A DNA stretch of 18,696 nucleotides from the NCBI GenBank assembly GCA_964477295.1, contig CAYZEZ010000066.1:1-18696 (forward strand), in the 5' to 3' direction. This DNA is from CAYZEZ01 sp964477295. Lineage in GTDB: Bacteria > Bacteroidota > Bacteroidia > Bacteroidales > SM23-62. A program made the translations under genes and the position numbers. Each line of letters begins with the position of its first letter. The first letter of the stretch is position 1. The notes below the pieces were generated by a model. The model was not told the DNA's origin. It did no database searches and saw only the letters and a list, made by a program, of their open reading frames with translations. Shown here one piece after another: positions 8,320-16,345 of the stretch.

Positions 8320-8847
8320 ATGGACGAAAATTACATTAAGAAGAAGCTTCGAAGTCAGGATAAAATTGTATTTGATTATGTCTTCACGTACTATTATTCA
8401 GCACTTTGCACCTTTGTTAATCAATCTGTTCAAAACAGGGATGTGGCAGAAGAACTGGTACAGGACTTTTTTGTTCATTTTTGGATGGAATGCCCTGAGT
8501 TAGAAATATCAGGATCCCTGAAATCATACTTTTTCAGTGCAGTCAGGAATAAAACTGCAGATTATTATAAACATGTAAAAGTAAAAAACCATTACAGAGA
8601 GTTTATCCTGTCAAAACAAGCTGTAAAAACAGAAGAATCTGAATATGCCGAAGTAGAATTGTTGGCTTTAATAAAAAAAGGATTAAAGAAACTTCAACCC
8701 CGCTGCCGGGAGATATTTGTTTTAAGTCGTTTCAATGGAAAGAGCAATAAGGAGATATCGGAATTATTTAAAATCTCTCAACGTACTGTTGAATTACAGA
8801 TCAGCAACGCATTGAAAATATTAAGAATAGAACTCGCAGATTTTTAG
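8320..8847 (+). CDS. ECF-type RNA polymerase sigma-70 factor
   Basis: 175 residues, a typical length for Bacteroidota ECF sigma factors. The region 2 core spans about 15-85, with AEELVQDFFVHFW (43-55) as the hallmark helix and LKSYFFSAVRNKTADYY as the -10-binding helix. Region 4 spans about 115-170, with a helix-turn-helix in NKEISELFKISQRTVE and the closing ALKILRIEL. It would recruit core RNA polymerase to the SusC/SusD operon once freed from the anti-sigma factor encoded next. The ATG at 8320 is the natural start; a longer overlapping frame from 8228 to 8503 is not this protein. The 240-bp gap before the anti-sigma gene is unusually wide for such pairs. Confidence 0.93.
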   Translation: MDENYIKKKLRSQDKIVFDYVFTYYYSALCTFVNQSVQNRDVAEELVQDFFVHFWMECPELEISGSLKSYFFSAVRNKTADYYKHVKVKNHYREFILSKQAVKTEESEYAEVELLALIKKGLKKLQPRCREIFVLSRFNGKSNKEISELFKISQRTVELQISNALKILRIELADF

Positions 8848-8886
8848 CCTCCTTCAAATAATTTATTTATTCTTCAATCTGTAAAC

Positions 8887-8973
8887 ATCTCCCGGTCCAA
8901 TAAATTCTGGCGTACTGCAAGGCACAGACTTACAATATCTTACCTTGTTGCCTCCAAAGGATAATATCTCCCG
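8887..8973 (+). repeat. ATCTCCCG motif repeats in the sigma/anti-sigma gap
   Basis: ATCTCCCGGTCCA (8887-8899) and ATCTCCCG (8966-8973) lie 79 bp apart between the sigma and anti-sigma genes. A near-copy, ATCTCCCGGACCA, is at 5107-5119 in the gap before the GH5 gene (12 of 13 bases shared with the first). All are on the + strand in non-coding DNA. They could be regulatory sites shared by the GH5 gene and the PUL, or chance. Confidence 0.25.
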
Positions 8974-9087
8974 TAGCTGTATTCCTTTCAAAATAAATAA
9001 TTCCCTGATATGTGATATACATTAGTCAGGCGTCTTATCTATAGTCCCGGGATGAAAATATAATTAATCAGCTACTATTTTCAATTG

Positions 9088-10110
9088 ATGGAAGAGAAAT
9101 CAGATAACATATCAGTATTAATATTTGATTATTTAAATGGCACTATTCCCGATGATCTGAGACAGGTGGTCGAAGATTGGAAAGCAGAGAACAAAGAAGA
9201 ATTTGAAGGATACCGAAAAGTTTGGGAATCAACTGTGTTAATGTCTGAAATGCAAAGCTATGATGCCGCCAGGGCATTACAAAAAGTGAATCGTAAAATA
9301 AGCAGGATCAGTTCCGGAAACTGGATTCATTATATGCAAAAAATTGCAGCGACACTTCTGATACCTGTTATTCTGGCTTCTCTGTTATACATTCATTTTC
9401 TAAATAACAGTAACCGGCAGGATGAAATTGTCTGGCAGACAATTGAGACATTGCCGGGTCAGAAGTCCAATATTAAGTTGCCCGACGGCACCTCTGTTTG
9501 GCTGAACTCAGAAACAAAATTAACCTATCCCGTACCTTTCAGCAGGGAATCCAGAGAAGTTCAAATTTCAGGAGAAGCTTTTTTCGATGTTGCAAAAGTG
9601 GATGATTGCCAATTTATTGTTGATATGGGGAAAATTGATATTAAAGTTCTTGGGACAAAATTTAATGTCAGCAACTATCTTATCGATGATCGATTGGAAA
9701 TTGTTCTCGAATCGGGAAAAATAGAGCTCTGTTCGGATGAAAATGCAGCAAAAAATGCGCAATTAATATTAAACCCGGGAGAGAAAGCGGTATACAATAA
9801 ACTGGAAGAAAAGCTTACTGTTCATACGGTTCAGGCTGATTGGTATACAGCATGGATTAAAGGCAAACTTATTTTTCGCGATGAACCCATGAATGAGGTT
9901 GTTTCCAAACTTAACCATTGGTATAATGCGGAAATCGTTATTACCAATCCGGCCATCTCCCAGTATACGTACACTGCCACGTTCCAAAACGAATCTCTGG
10001 ACCAGGTACTGGAATTATTAAAGATCTCGGCTCCCCTGGAATACAAAACATTCAAACGGGAGAAAGACGAGGATAATGTATTTAGTAAAAAGAAGGTTGA
10101 ACTCTTTTAG
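9088..10110 (+). CDS. FecR-family anti-sigma factor with C-terminal DUF4974 domain
   Basis: I start at the ATG at 9088 (340 residues) rather than the TTG one codon earlier. The cytoplasmic N-terminal part (1-80) carries a short anti-sigma-like segment (LIFDYLNGTIPDDL). One membrane helix follows at about 86-105 (IAATLLIPVILASLLYIHFL). The periplasmic FecR domain covers about 115-215 (LPGQKSNIKLPDGTSVWLNSE, GEAFFDVAK, FIVDMGKIDIKVLGTKFNV), then DUF4974 at about 256-323 (KLIFRDEPMNEVVSKL, TATFQNESLDQVLELL). In such systems the periplasmic domain contacts the STN domain of the partner SusC, and the signal releases the sigma factor. The genes before and after are exactly those partners, so the pairing is well supported by context. 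Confidence 0.93.
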   Translation: MEEKSDNISVLIFDYLNGTIPDDLRQVVEDWKAENKEEFEGYRKVWESTVLMSEMQSYDAARALQKVNRKISRISSGNWIHYMQKIAATLLIPVILASLLYIHFLNNSNRQDEIVWQTIETLPGQKSNIKLPDGTSVWLNSETKLTYPVPFSRESREVQISGEAFFDVAKVDDCQFIVDMGKIDIKVLGTKFNVSNYLIDDRLEIVLESGKIELCSDENAAKNAQLILNPGEKAVYNKLEEKLTVHTVQADWYTAWIKGKLIFRDEPMNEVVSKLNHWYNAEIVITNPAISQYTYTATFQNESLDQVLELLKISAPLEYKTFKREKDEDNVFSKKKVELF

Positions 10111-10111
10111 T

Positions 10112-10155
10112 AAGAATTACTTAAAATTTTTACCGCCTATGCAGTCGTAATTCTT
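10112..10155. repeat. Inverted repeat after the FecR gene
   Basis: AAGAATTAC (10112-10120) and GTAATTCTT (10147-10155) are a perfect 9-bp inverted pair with a 26-base loop, starting 2 bp after the FecR stop codon. The stem is AT-rich and no T tract follows, so a role as attenuator or weak terminator is only possible. Confidence 0.3.
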
Positions 10156-10196
10156 TCAAATCAGGAACAGATTATATCTGACACCTAACCTTGGTT

Positions 10197-10204
10197 TACA
10201 TTTG
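10197..10204 (+). promoter_or_regulatory. Candidate Bacteroidota -7 promoter element for susC
   Basis: TACATTTG matches the Bacteroidota primary-sigma -7 consensus TAnnTTTG exactly, 27 bp before the SusC start codon. I cannot find a matching -33 TTTG at the usual spacing. The locus may instead be read by the neighbouring ECF sigma factor, whose promoter preference is unknown. Confidence 0.3.
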
Positions 10205-10231
10205 AATTAAATTCTAAATCGAGCATAAATT

Positions 10232-13200
10232 ATGAAAAGTAAATACTCACTACAGAATATCACTGGTTCACCACCTCACCCGACGAAAATTTTTTCAATT
10301 AACAATTTTAGGCTTATCACCATTATAAGTATTGCTGTCATCCAGCTTTTCACAACCAGTATCTATGGGCAAAATGAAAATCTGACATTAAATTTTGAAA
10401 ATACGACCATCAAAGATGTTCTTTTAGCAATTGAAGAACAAACCGATTTTTTTATTCTGTTTAACAGCCAGGTGGTTAATGTTGATAAAAGAGTCGACTT
10501 TAATGTTGAGAACAGTTCGGTTAAAGCAACACTGGATAAGTTATTTGCAGGTACTGATATCACATATGAGGTTGTTGATCAGCAAATTGTATTAAAAAAT
10601 AAATCGCTTCAGGAAAAGAGGACTATAACCGGAACCCTCCTGGATGAACAGGGCGAACCGATAATCGGGGCTACAGTTGTTATCAAAGGGACAACTACCG
10701 GAACAATTACAGATATTGATGGAAAATTCTCAATTGAGATCCCCGGTAAAGGAACGGTTTTGGTTTTTTCATTTGTCGGGATGGGTACACAGGAGGTTAC
10801 CATTGTTGACCAAACCGAGGTAAATCTCACCATGGAAACCAGTGCAATGGATCTGGAAGCAGTGATTGTGATTGGTTATGGAGTGCAAAGGAAAATAGAT
10901 GTTACGGGAAGCGTCTCGGTTGTTGATGGAGAATCCATCAATAATTCACCCGTTATAGGTATTGACCAGGCTATCCAGGGACGAATTTCGGGAGTAAGAA
11001 CAACACAAACAACCGGACAGCCGGGAGAATCTGTTAATGTTCGTATTCGTGGTGTGGGAACAATCGGCGATAATGATCCTTTGTACATTATTGATGGTGT
11101 ACCTACCAAAGACGGAATGAATGTAGTCTCTCCCGCTGAAATTGAAAGCATAAGTATTTTGAAAGATGCAGCTTCTGCGGCTATTTACGGGGCCCGTTCT
11201 GCCAATGGTGTAGTATTAATTACAACTAAGAAAGGAAAGCAGGGAGCCCCCAGAATTACCTACAATGGGTACGTAGGTGTTCAAACTCATGGTAAACTAA
11301 TAGACATGGCCGATACAAAAGGATATGTTGCGACCTATAACGAAGCGGTTGAAAATGACAATGCCATGGTTACAAGCGCAATTTTAAAACGTAAACCCAT
11401 ACCCTTCGATCCTGATACCCTCGCCAACATTGATCATCTCAAAGAAATATTCAGGCCTGCCATCATACAAAGTCATCAACTGAGTATCAGCGGAGGCAGT
11501 GAAACTGCCAGTTATATTTTATCGTTCGATTACCTGAACCAGGACGGGATCGTTAAGGCCACAGATTATGAAAGATATAAAATACGAACCTCCCTGACAA
11601 CACAGATATCTGAAAAACTCAAAACAGGGATAAACATCAACCTCATCAATTCAAAAAGAAACCTGATTACCAGTTCCGGGCATTTTTATGGTGCGGTGAG
11701 ATACGCCCTTTTTCGCGATTCTGCCATTCCGACCAAGGATGATAATGGTGAGTGGGTTGATCTGTGGGAATATTACAATTTTTTCGGCGATGGATATAAT
11801 CCTTTAGCAATGCTGGAGAAGTACGATAATGTTGAAACATTAAACAGGGCTATGGGGAACCTGTTTTTAGAATACGATATTATAAAAGGACTGCGGTTCA
11901 AAAGTGAATTTGGACTGGATGCCAGTTTCGGTAAGCATAAGGAATTCACAGAGACATGGGGAACGAACGACAGGATCGGTTATCCGGGAAGTACAGATGT
12001 TAATGACTGGCAGGGAACTTTGTTTAACTGGGTCAACACGCTGAATTATAATATAAGTATCGGTGATCATAGCAATATTACTATCCTGCTGGGAACCGAA
12101 GCTATTAAAAACACATCTACTAATCATGCAAGTTCAGATTCCCGGTATGAAGATCAATCCGCTATTTTCAGGTATCTGGGTATTGGCCTGAACGAGCTGA
12201 AAGGAGTATCTGAGGGTTACTCGGCCTGGTCACTGTTATCCATGTTTTCCAGGGTTGAGTATAATTTAAAACAAAAATACCTGCTTTCTGCCAATGTCAG
12301 GCGCGATGGGTCGTCCAGGTTCTCTCAAGATCTTAAATATGGAACATTTTACTCTGGCTCACTTGGCTGGAGGATAGACAGGGAGAGCTTCTTTGAACCT
12401 CTTACTCAGTATATTTCTATGTTCAAAATGCGGGCAAGCGCAGGCCAGCTTGGAAATCAGGAAATAGGGGATTATCCAACAGCTTCCACCTATGGAGGTG
12501 GCTATAATTATGTTTTCGGAGATGGATATTCTCAGGACCTGGTACTCGGCTATGCCGTCATTAACAGGGGGAATGAAAATATTAAATGGGAGACTACCAC
12601 GCAAATTGACGGCGGATTTGATGCAGGATTCCTTAAGAACAAATTAACCTTCACACTCGACTATTTCGTCAAAACGACGAGTGACATGCTTGTTGCAGCG
12701 CCCGTTTCTGCCATCGGAGGCAGTTCAAATCCTCCCTATATTAATGCCGGAAAAATCCGGAACAAAGGATTGGAACTGGAGTTGCGTTATCATGAGAAAA
12801 AAGGAAATTTCTACTACAATATCGAAACAAATTTTTCAACAATTAATAATGAGGTGCTTTCACTGGGATCCGGCCAACCTATCCTTGGCGGAGAAATTGA
12901 CAATGGGATCTATGCTGCCCGGACGGCTCCGGGCCATCCAATCGGAGCATTTTATTTACTGGAGATGGACGGCATTTTCCAGAGCGAAGCCGAAATCTTT
13001 TCAAGTGCTTACCAGGGAGCAAATATTGGCCCTGGCGATGTTAAATATGTCGACCAGAATAATGACTTTGTAATTGACGAGAAGGACAGGGTGTATGTTG
13101 GTTCTCCAATTCCAAAATTTACATATGGTTTTAATGTGGATATGGAATATAAGAATTTTGATCTTACCATGTTCTTTCAGGGAGTTTACGGGAATAAAAT

Positions 13201-13627
13201 CTATATGCAAATCGGAAAGGACATTGAAGGATTTTACAGAAACCTGAACATAACACAAAGGTTTGTAGATGAACATTGGCGTGCTGATCGTCCGAGTGAT
13301 ATTATGCCCAGGGCTTCATGGTACGCTTCAAACAATAATATCAAGCCATCCACCCGGTTCTTGTTTGATGGCTCATACCTCAGGTTAAAGAATATGCAGA
13401 TCGGGTATACATTTCCGTCAGTGATTGCAGAAAAAATGAGAATAACCCATTGCAGGATATATATTGCAGGCCAGAACCTGTTGACTTTCAGTAAATATAT
13501 CGGTATGGAACCGGAATTAACTACCAGCGCCAATGATCCTGATGAAAAAGATCTGGCGGCAGGGATCGACTGGGGAACGTATCCCTCTTCCAGGACATAC
13601 ATGATCGGTCTCAATTTAACATTCTAA
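10232..13627 (+). CDS. susC: SusC/RagA-type TonB-dependent outer-membrane transporter with STN signalling domain
   Basis: 1131 residues. The signal segment lies at about 27-47 (LITIISIAVIQLF, cut near IYGQ) behind an extended N terminus. An STN (secretin/TonB short N-terminal) domain covers about 50-122 (NFENTTIKDVLLAIEEQTDFF). A carboxypeptidase-regulatory-like domain follows at about 131-205 (ITGTLLDEQGEPIIGATVVIKG), then the TonB-box-like VIVIGYGVQRK (211-221). The plug spans about 222-340 and contains LYIIDGVP (284-291) and the SusC signature ARSANGVVLITTKKG (321-335). The remainder is the beta-barrel, ending in LNLTF, with the terminal Phe usual for barrel insertion. It imports oligosaccharides using TonB energy, gated by its SusD lid. 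STN is kept mainly in transporters that signal to FecR, consistent with the sigma/anti-sigma genes upstream. The ATG at 10232 gives a long but plausible leader; a start near residue 25 is not excluded. Confidence 0.96.
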   Translation: MKSKYSLQNITGSPPHPTKIFSINNFRLITIISIAVIQLFTTSIYGQNENLTLNFENTTIKDVLLAIEEQTDFFILFNSQVVNVDKRVDFNVENSSVKATLDKLFAGTDITYEVVDQQIVLKNKSLQEKRTITGTLLDEQGEPIIGATVVIKGTTTGTITDIDGKFSIEIPGKGTVLVFSFVGMGTQEVTIVDQTEVNLTMETSAMDLEAVIVIGYGVQRKIDVTGSVSVVDGESINNSPVIGIDQAIQGRISGVRTTQTTGQPGESVNVRIRGVGTIGDNDPLYIIDGVPTKDGMNVVSPAEIESISILKDAASAAIYGARSANGVVLITTKKGKQGAPRITYNGYVGVQTHGKLIDMADTKGYVATYNEAVENDNAMVTSAILKRKPIPFDPDTLANIDHLKEIFRPAIIQSHQLSISGGSETASYILSFDYLNQDGIVKATDYERYKIRTSLTTQISEKLKTGININLINSKRNLITSSGHFYGAVRYALFRDSAIPTKDDNGEWVDLWEYYNFFGDGYNPLAMLEKYDNVETLNRAMGNLFLEYDIIKGLRFKSEFGLDASFGKHKEFTETWGTNDRIGYPGSTDVNDWQGTLFNWVNTLNYNISIGDHSNITILLGTEAIKNTSTNHASSDSRYEDQSAIFRYLGIGLNELKGVSEGYSAWSLLSMFSRVEYNLKQKYLLSANVRRDGSSRFSQDLKYGTFYSGSLGWRIDRESFFEPLTQYISMFKMRASAGQLGNQEIGDYPTASTYGGGYNYVFGDGYSQDLVLGYAVINRGNENIKWETTTQIDGGFDAGFLKNKLTFTLDYFVKTTSDMLVAAPVSAIGGSSNPPYINAGKIRNKGLELELRYHEKKGNFYYNIETNFSTINNEVLSLGSGQPILGGEIDNGIYAARTAPGHPIGAFYLLEMDGIFQSEAEIFSSAYQGANIGPGDVKYVDQNNDFVIDEKDRVYVGSPIPKFTYGFNVDMEYKNFDLTMFFQGVYGNKIYMQIGKDIEGFYRNLNITQRFVDEHWRADRPSDIMPRASWYASNNNIKPSTRFLFDGSYLRLKNMQIGYTFPSVIAEKMRITHCRIYIAGQNLLTFSKYIGMEPELTTSANDPDEKDLAAGIDWGTYPSSRTYMIGLNLTF

Positions 13628-13630
13628 CCA

Positions 13631-15142
13631 ATGCAAAAATCAACTATTATGAAACTATACAGAGTTACAATAATACTTGTGATATCCATGATCGGCATGA
13701 ATTCATGTTCGGATTTTCTCGACGAGGACCTTAAAGGTGTATATTCTTCAACCACATTTTTTAAAAGCCCGGAACATGCCATTTTAGGAATAAATGCAGC
13801 TTACAATTGTTTGTTATCTGACCATTCAGGAAGTAACATCTGGGTGTTTGGTGATGTAGCATCCGATGATGCAGCATCCGGGAATCCGGGGGATGTTCCC
13901 AGTATCGACAATATTGATAATTTTATCGTGAATGCGGATAATGGGACACTTTTCCCCTTCTGGGAATTATATTATGAAGGTATAACCCGCTGTAACAGGG
14001 TTCTTGATTATGTTCCGGACATTTCGATGAACGAACAGGATAAAAGTATTATACTTGGTGAAGCCTATTTCCTGAGAGCATATTTCTACTTCAACCTGAC
14101 AATTGTATTTGGCGATATCCCGTTGATTAAAGAGATCAGGGCTCCGGCTGAACTTAATTTACCCAAAACAGATCATGCAGATATTCTGAGCTTTATTGAG
14201 CAGGATTGTGAAAATGCTGTGGAAAGACTACCCGTGGCTCACCCTGCATCTGACGTTGGGAGGGCAACCAAAGGAGCAGCATATGCACTCTGGGCAAAAG
14301 CCCTGCTCTATCAGGAGGAATGGTCTTTAGCTGCAGAGAAAGCCATGGAAGTTGTAAACTTAGGTTACCAGCTGACTCCGAACTACCGCGATAACTTTGA
14401 CCTGGCATTTGAAAACAATTCTGAATCCATTTTTGAGATCCAGCAACAGGGAGCAACCGGATCACCCACCGGGAATATTTTTGGCCAGTGGTTTGCCCCA
14501 AGAGAAGGGGGCATTGGAGGGTATGCCTTCAATACGCCCACCCAGGATTTTGTAGATGAGTTCGAGACAAGCGGCGAATACGTGGATTACCGGCTGGCGG
14601 CCACCGTAGTCCGGGATCATGAGCGATGGGGCGATACTGTATTCCTTGCGAACTGGTCGGCCACAGGATATGTAAATAAAAAATATAATGTTGAGTTTTC
14701 CACGATCAAACAGGATGAAAGCAATGGCCCGAGACCTTTTGTCTCTGATACCGACCTGAATTATACTCCTATAAGATATGCTGATATTTTGCTGATCTTA
14801 GCGGAAGCACTGAATGAATCAGATAACCCGGGCGGGGCCGTTGGATACCTGAACCAGGTAAGGGAACGAGCCAGGAACAGTCATCCGGATATTGATAACC
14901 TGCCTGCTGATTTTCTGGCCCCTGTCCCCGGTTCGATATCAAAAAATAATTTAAGAGACGCGATCAGGCACGAGAGAAGGGTCGAGCTGGCATTCGAATT
15001 TCAAAGGTATTTTGATATAATCCGCTATGGTGAAGCATATGCGAATGAAGTATTTAAGGATTATGAGAATTTCGACTACGAAACGCACAAATTTTTCCCG
15101 ATCCCTCAGAATGAATTAGATATTAATCCATTATTACAATAA
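13631..15142 (+). CDS. susD: SusD/RagB-family surface glycan-binding lipoprotein
   Basis: 503 residues, starting 3 bp after the SusC stop codon, so the two are co-transcribed. The alternative ATG at 13649 (residue 7) gives a more typical leader, MKLYRVTIILV. The lipobox is MNSC with Cys26, followed by SDFLDED, an acidic stretch like the export signals of Bacteroidota surface lipoproteins. Family features are the N-terminal FFKSPEHAILGINAAYN, the TPR-like helices with EAYFLRAYFYFNL (143-155 region), the LNQVRERARN and ELAFEFQRYFDIIRYG segments, and the closing FFPIPQNELDINP. SusD caps the SusC barrel and captures the glycan. Length and spacing are normal and nothing looks damaged. Confidence 0.95.
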   Translation: MQKSTIMKLYRVTIILVISMIGMNSCSDFLDEDLKGVYSSTTFFKSPEHAILGINAAYNCLLSDHSGSNIWVFGDVASDDAASGNPGDVPSIDNIDNFIVNADNGTLFPFWELYYEGITRCNRVLDYVPDISMNEQDKSIILGEAYFLRAYFYFNLTIVFGDIPLIKEIRAPAELNLPKTDHADILSFIEQDCENAVERLPVAHPASDVGRATKGAAYALWAKALLYQEEWSLAAEKAMEVVNLGYQLTPNYRDNFDLAFENNSESIFEIQQQGATGSPTGNIFGQWFAPREGGIGGYAFNTPTQDFVDEFETSGEYVDYRLAATVVRDHERWGDTVFLANWSATGYVNKKYNVEFSTIKQDESNGPRPFVSDTDLNYTPIRYADILLILAEALNESDNPGGAVGYLNQVRERARNSHPDIDNLPADFLAPVPGSISKNNLRDAIRHERRVELAFEFQRYFDIIRYGEAYANEVFKDYENFDYETHKFFPIPQNELDINPLLQ

Positions 15143-15174
15143 GTATTTTTTTCTCTAACCTAAATTTTAATATT

Positions 15175-16215
15175 ATGAAAAAAGTGAATTTAAGTTTTGT
15201 TTGGTTAATTGTGGCTCTGTTGTCAGTTGGAGTCTTTTCGTGTAAAGATGATGAACCAGAACCAGCTGATAAAGTAGCTCTTGCAGCAAGCATCACAGCT
15301 GCAGAGGCTGTATATGATGCGGCTGAAGTCGGCAAACTTGCCGGTATGTATACACAAGCTTCTGTTGACGCTTTACTGGCAGCAATCAATGCGGCCAAGA
15401 CAGTTAATGATGATGATGCTGCAACACAGGTACAGGTGGATGCGACGGTTGCAAACCTGGATCTTGCAGTGACTACTTTTGAGGCGACTGTTATTGTCGA
15501 AATATCGGCGGATAACCTGGTTGCCTACTGGAAACTGGCAGGCGATGGTGTGGATGCCTCCGGTAACGGGCACGACGGAACATTGAAGGCAGGAACGACC
15601 GATAGGTGGCCTGGAAGTACCCTTCCTCAGGCTGCTGCGGATCGATATGGAACTGCTGGTGGTGCATTGCACTTTGCTGATGGTGCAAACATTGAAGTGC
15701 CTTACAGTGCGGATTTTAATCCGACTGACATGACAATAAGCGTATGGCTGAATACTGATGCTCTGATAGCAGGCAAGACACAGTATATTATGTCAAATAA
15801 TATTTGGGACTGCTGGAAGTTTGAACTGCCAGACCACGGAAAACCATTTATAACGAGGAAGTTTGCAGGCGATCCGGATCCTAAATACATGGATAAAGAT
15901 TCCAATCCGGTTGCTTTAGAAGCACTAACATGGTATAATGTTATTGTCGCTGTTAGCACTACACATTGCATTTTTTATATTGATGGTACACTTGCTGTTG
16001 ACTGGGATATAAGTGATATGGGTGTTACTACACCAATAGCAGATGATCCTGCTGTGAACCTGGTCATTGGATCTTTCAAACCTAATGATTTAGATTGGAC
16101 TGTGGAAAGCTGGTTTACTTCATTCAATGGAAGCCTTGACGATATTAGATTTTACGACAAAGCTTTGACCGCTGCTGAAGTAACAGCCCTCTACACCATG
16201 GAGGCTGTTGATTAA
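15175..16215 (+). CDS. FIVAR-LamG surface lipoprotein, putative surface glycan-binding protein in the SusE/F position
   Basis: 346 residues, 32 bp after the SusD stop codon and in the same operon. The leader MKKVNLSFVWLIVALLSVGVFSC ends at lipidated Cys23. The KDDEPEP that follows fits the K-(D/E)2 surface-export signal of Bacteroidota lipoproteins. Residues about 33-105 are a FIVAR-like helical module (SITAAEAVYDAAEVGKLAG, MYTQASVDALLAAINAAK). Residues about 112-342 are a LamG/concanavalin A-like jelly roll (LVAYWKLAGDG, DASGNGHDGTL, GGALHFADG, FTISVWLN-like strand, GSLDDIRFYDKALTAAEV). The EXDXXE catalytic motif of GH16 lectin-fold enzymes is not visible, so binding rather than cleavage is inferred. 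FIVAR is better known from Gram-positive surface proteins and here probably acts as a spacer. It has no resemblance to SusE or SusF that I can see, but occupies their place. The glycan it binds is unknown. Confidence 0.82.
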   Translation: MKKVNLSFVWLIVALLSVGVFSCKDDEPEPADKVALAASITAAEAVYDAAEVGKLAGMYTQASVDALLAAINAAKTVNDDDAATQVQVDATVANLDLAVTTFEATVIVEISADNLVAYWKLAGDGVDASGNGHDGTLKAGTTDRWPGSTLPQAAADRYGTAGGALHFADGANIEVPYSADFNPTDMTISVWLNTDALIAGKTQYIMSNNIWDCWKFELPDHGKPFITRKFAGDPDPKYMDKDSNPVALEALTWYNVIVAVSTTHCIFYIDGTLAVDWDISDMGVTTPIADDPAVNLVIGSFKPNDLDWTVESWFTSFNGSLDDIRFYDKALTAAEVTALYTMEAVD

Positions 16216-16224
16216 TAGTTAGAT

Positions 16225-16263
16225 GAGGTTGTCTCAACCAGAGACAACCTCTCTTTCTTTTTA
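16225..16263 (+). terminator. Strong intrinsic (rho-independent) terminator of the sus operon
   Basis: GAGGTTGTCTC (16225-16235) and GAGACAACCTC (16241-16251) pair perfectly over 11 bp around the loop AACCA, followed by the T-rich tail TCTTTCTTTTTA. It starts 10 bp after the LamG lipoprotein stop codon, so the SusC-SusD-LamG transcript ends here, and the downstream enzyme genes need their own promoter or readthrough. Confidence 0.93.
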
Positions 16264-16345
16264 CCTGAATAAGTTTCAACAAGATCATATCGTCTGGATT
16301 GTTGTTACGGGATAGGTATAGCCTGACTCTAGCAAGTAATATAAA

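Noticed and set aside
8228..8503. 91-residue open frame overlapping the sigma factor start
   Set aside because: It shows no domain or signal and overlaps a clear ECF sigma factor in another frame.
9085..9087. TTG as the start codon of the FecR gene
   Set aside because: An ATG follows immediately at 9088 and is the more likely start.
10112..10155. Inverted repeat as terminator between FecR and SusC
   Set aside because: The stem is AT-rich with a 26-base loop and no T-rich tail.
12681..13073. 130-residue open frame inside the SusC gene
   Set aside because: It lies wholly within the conserved SusC barrel in another frame and shows no recognisable features.
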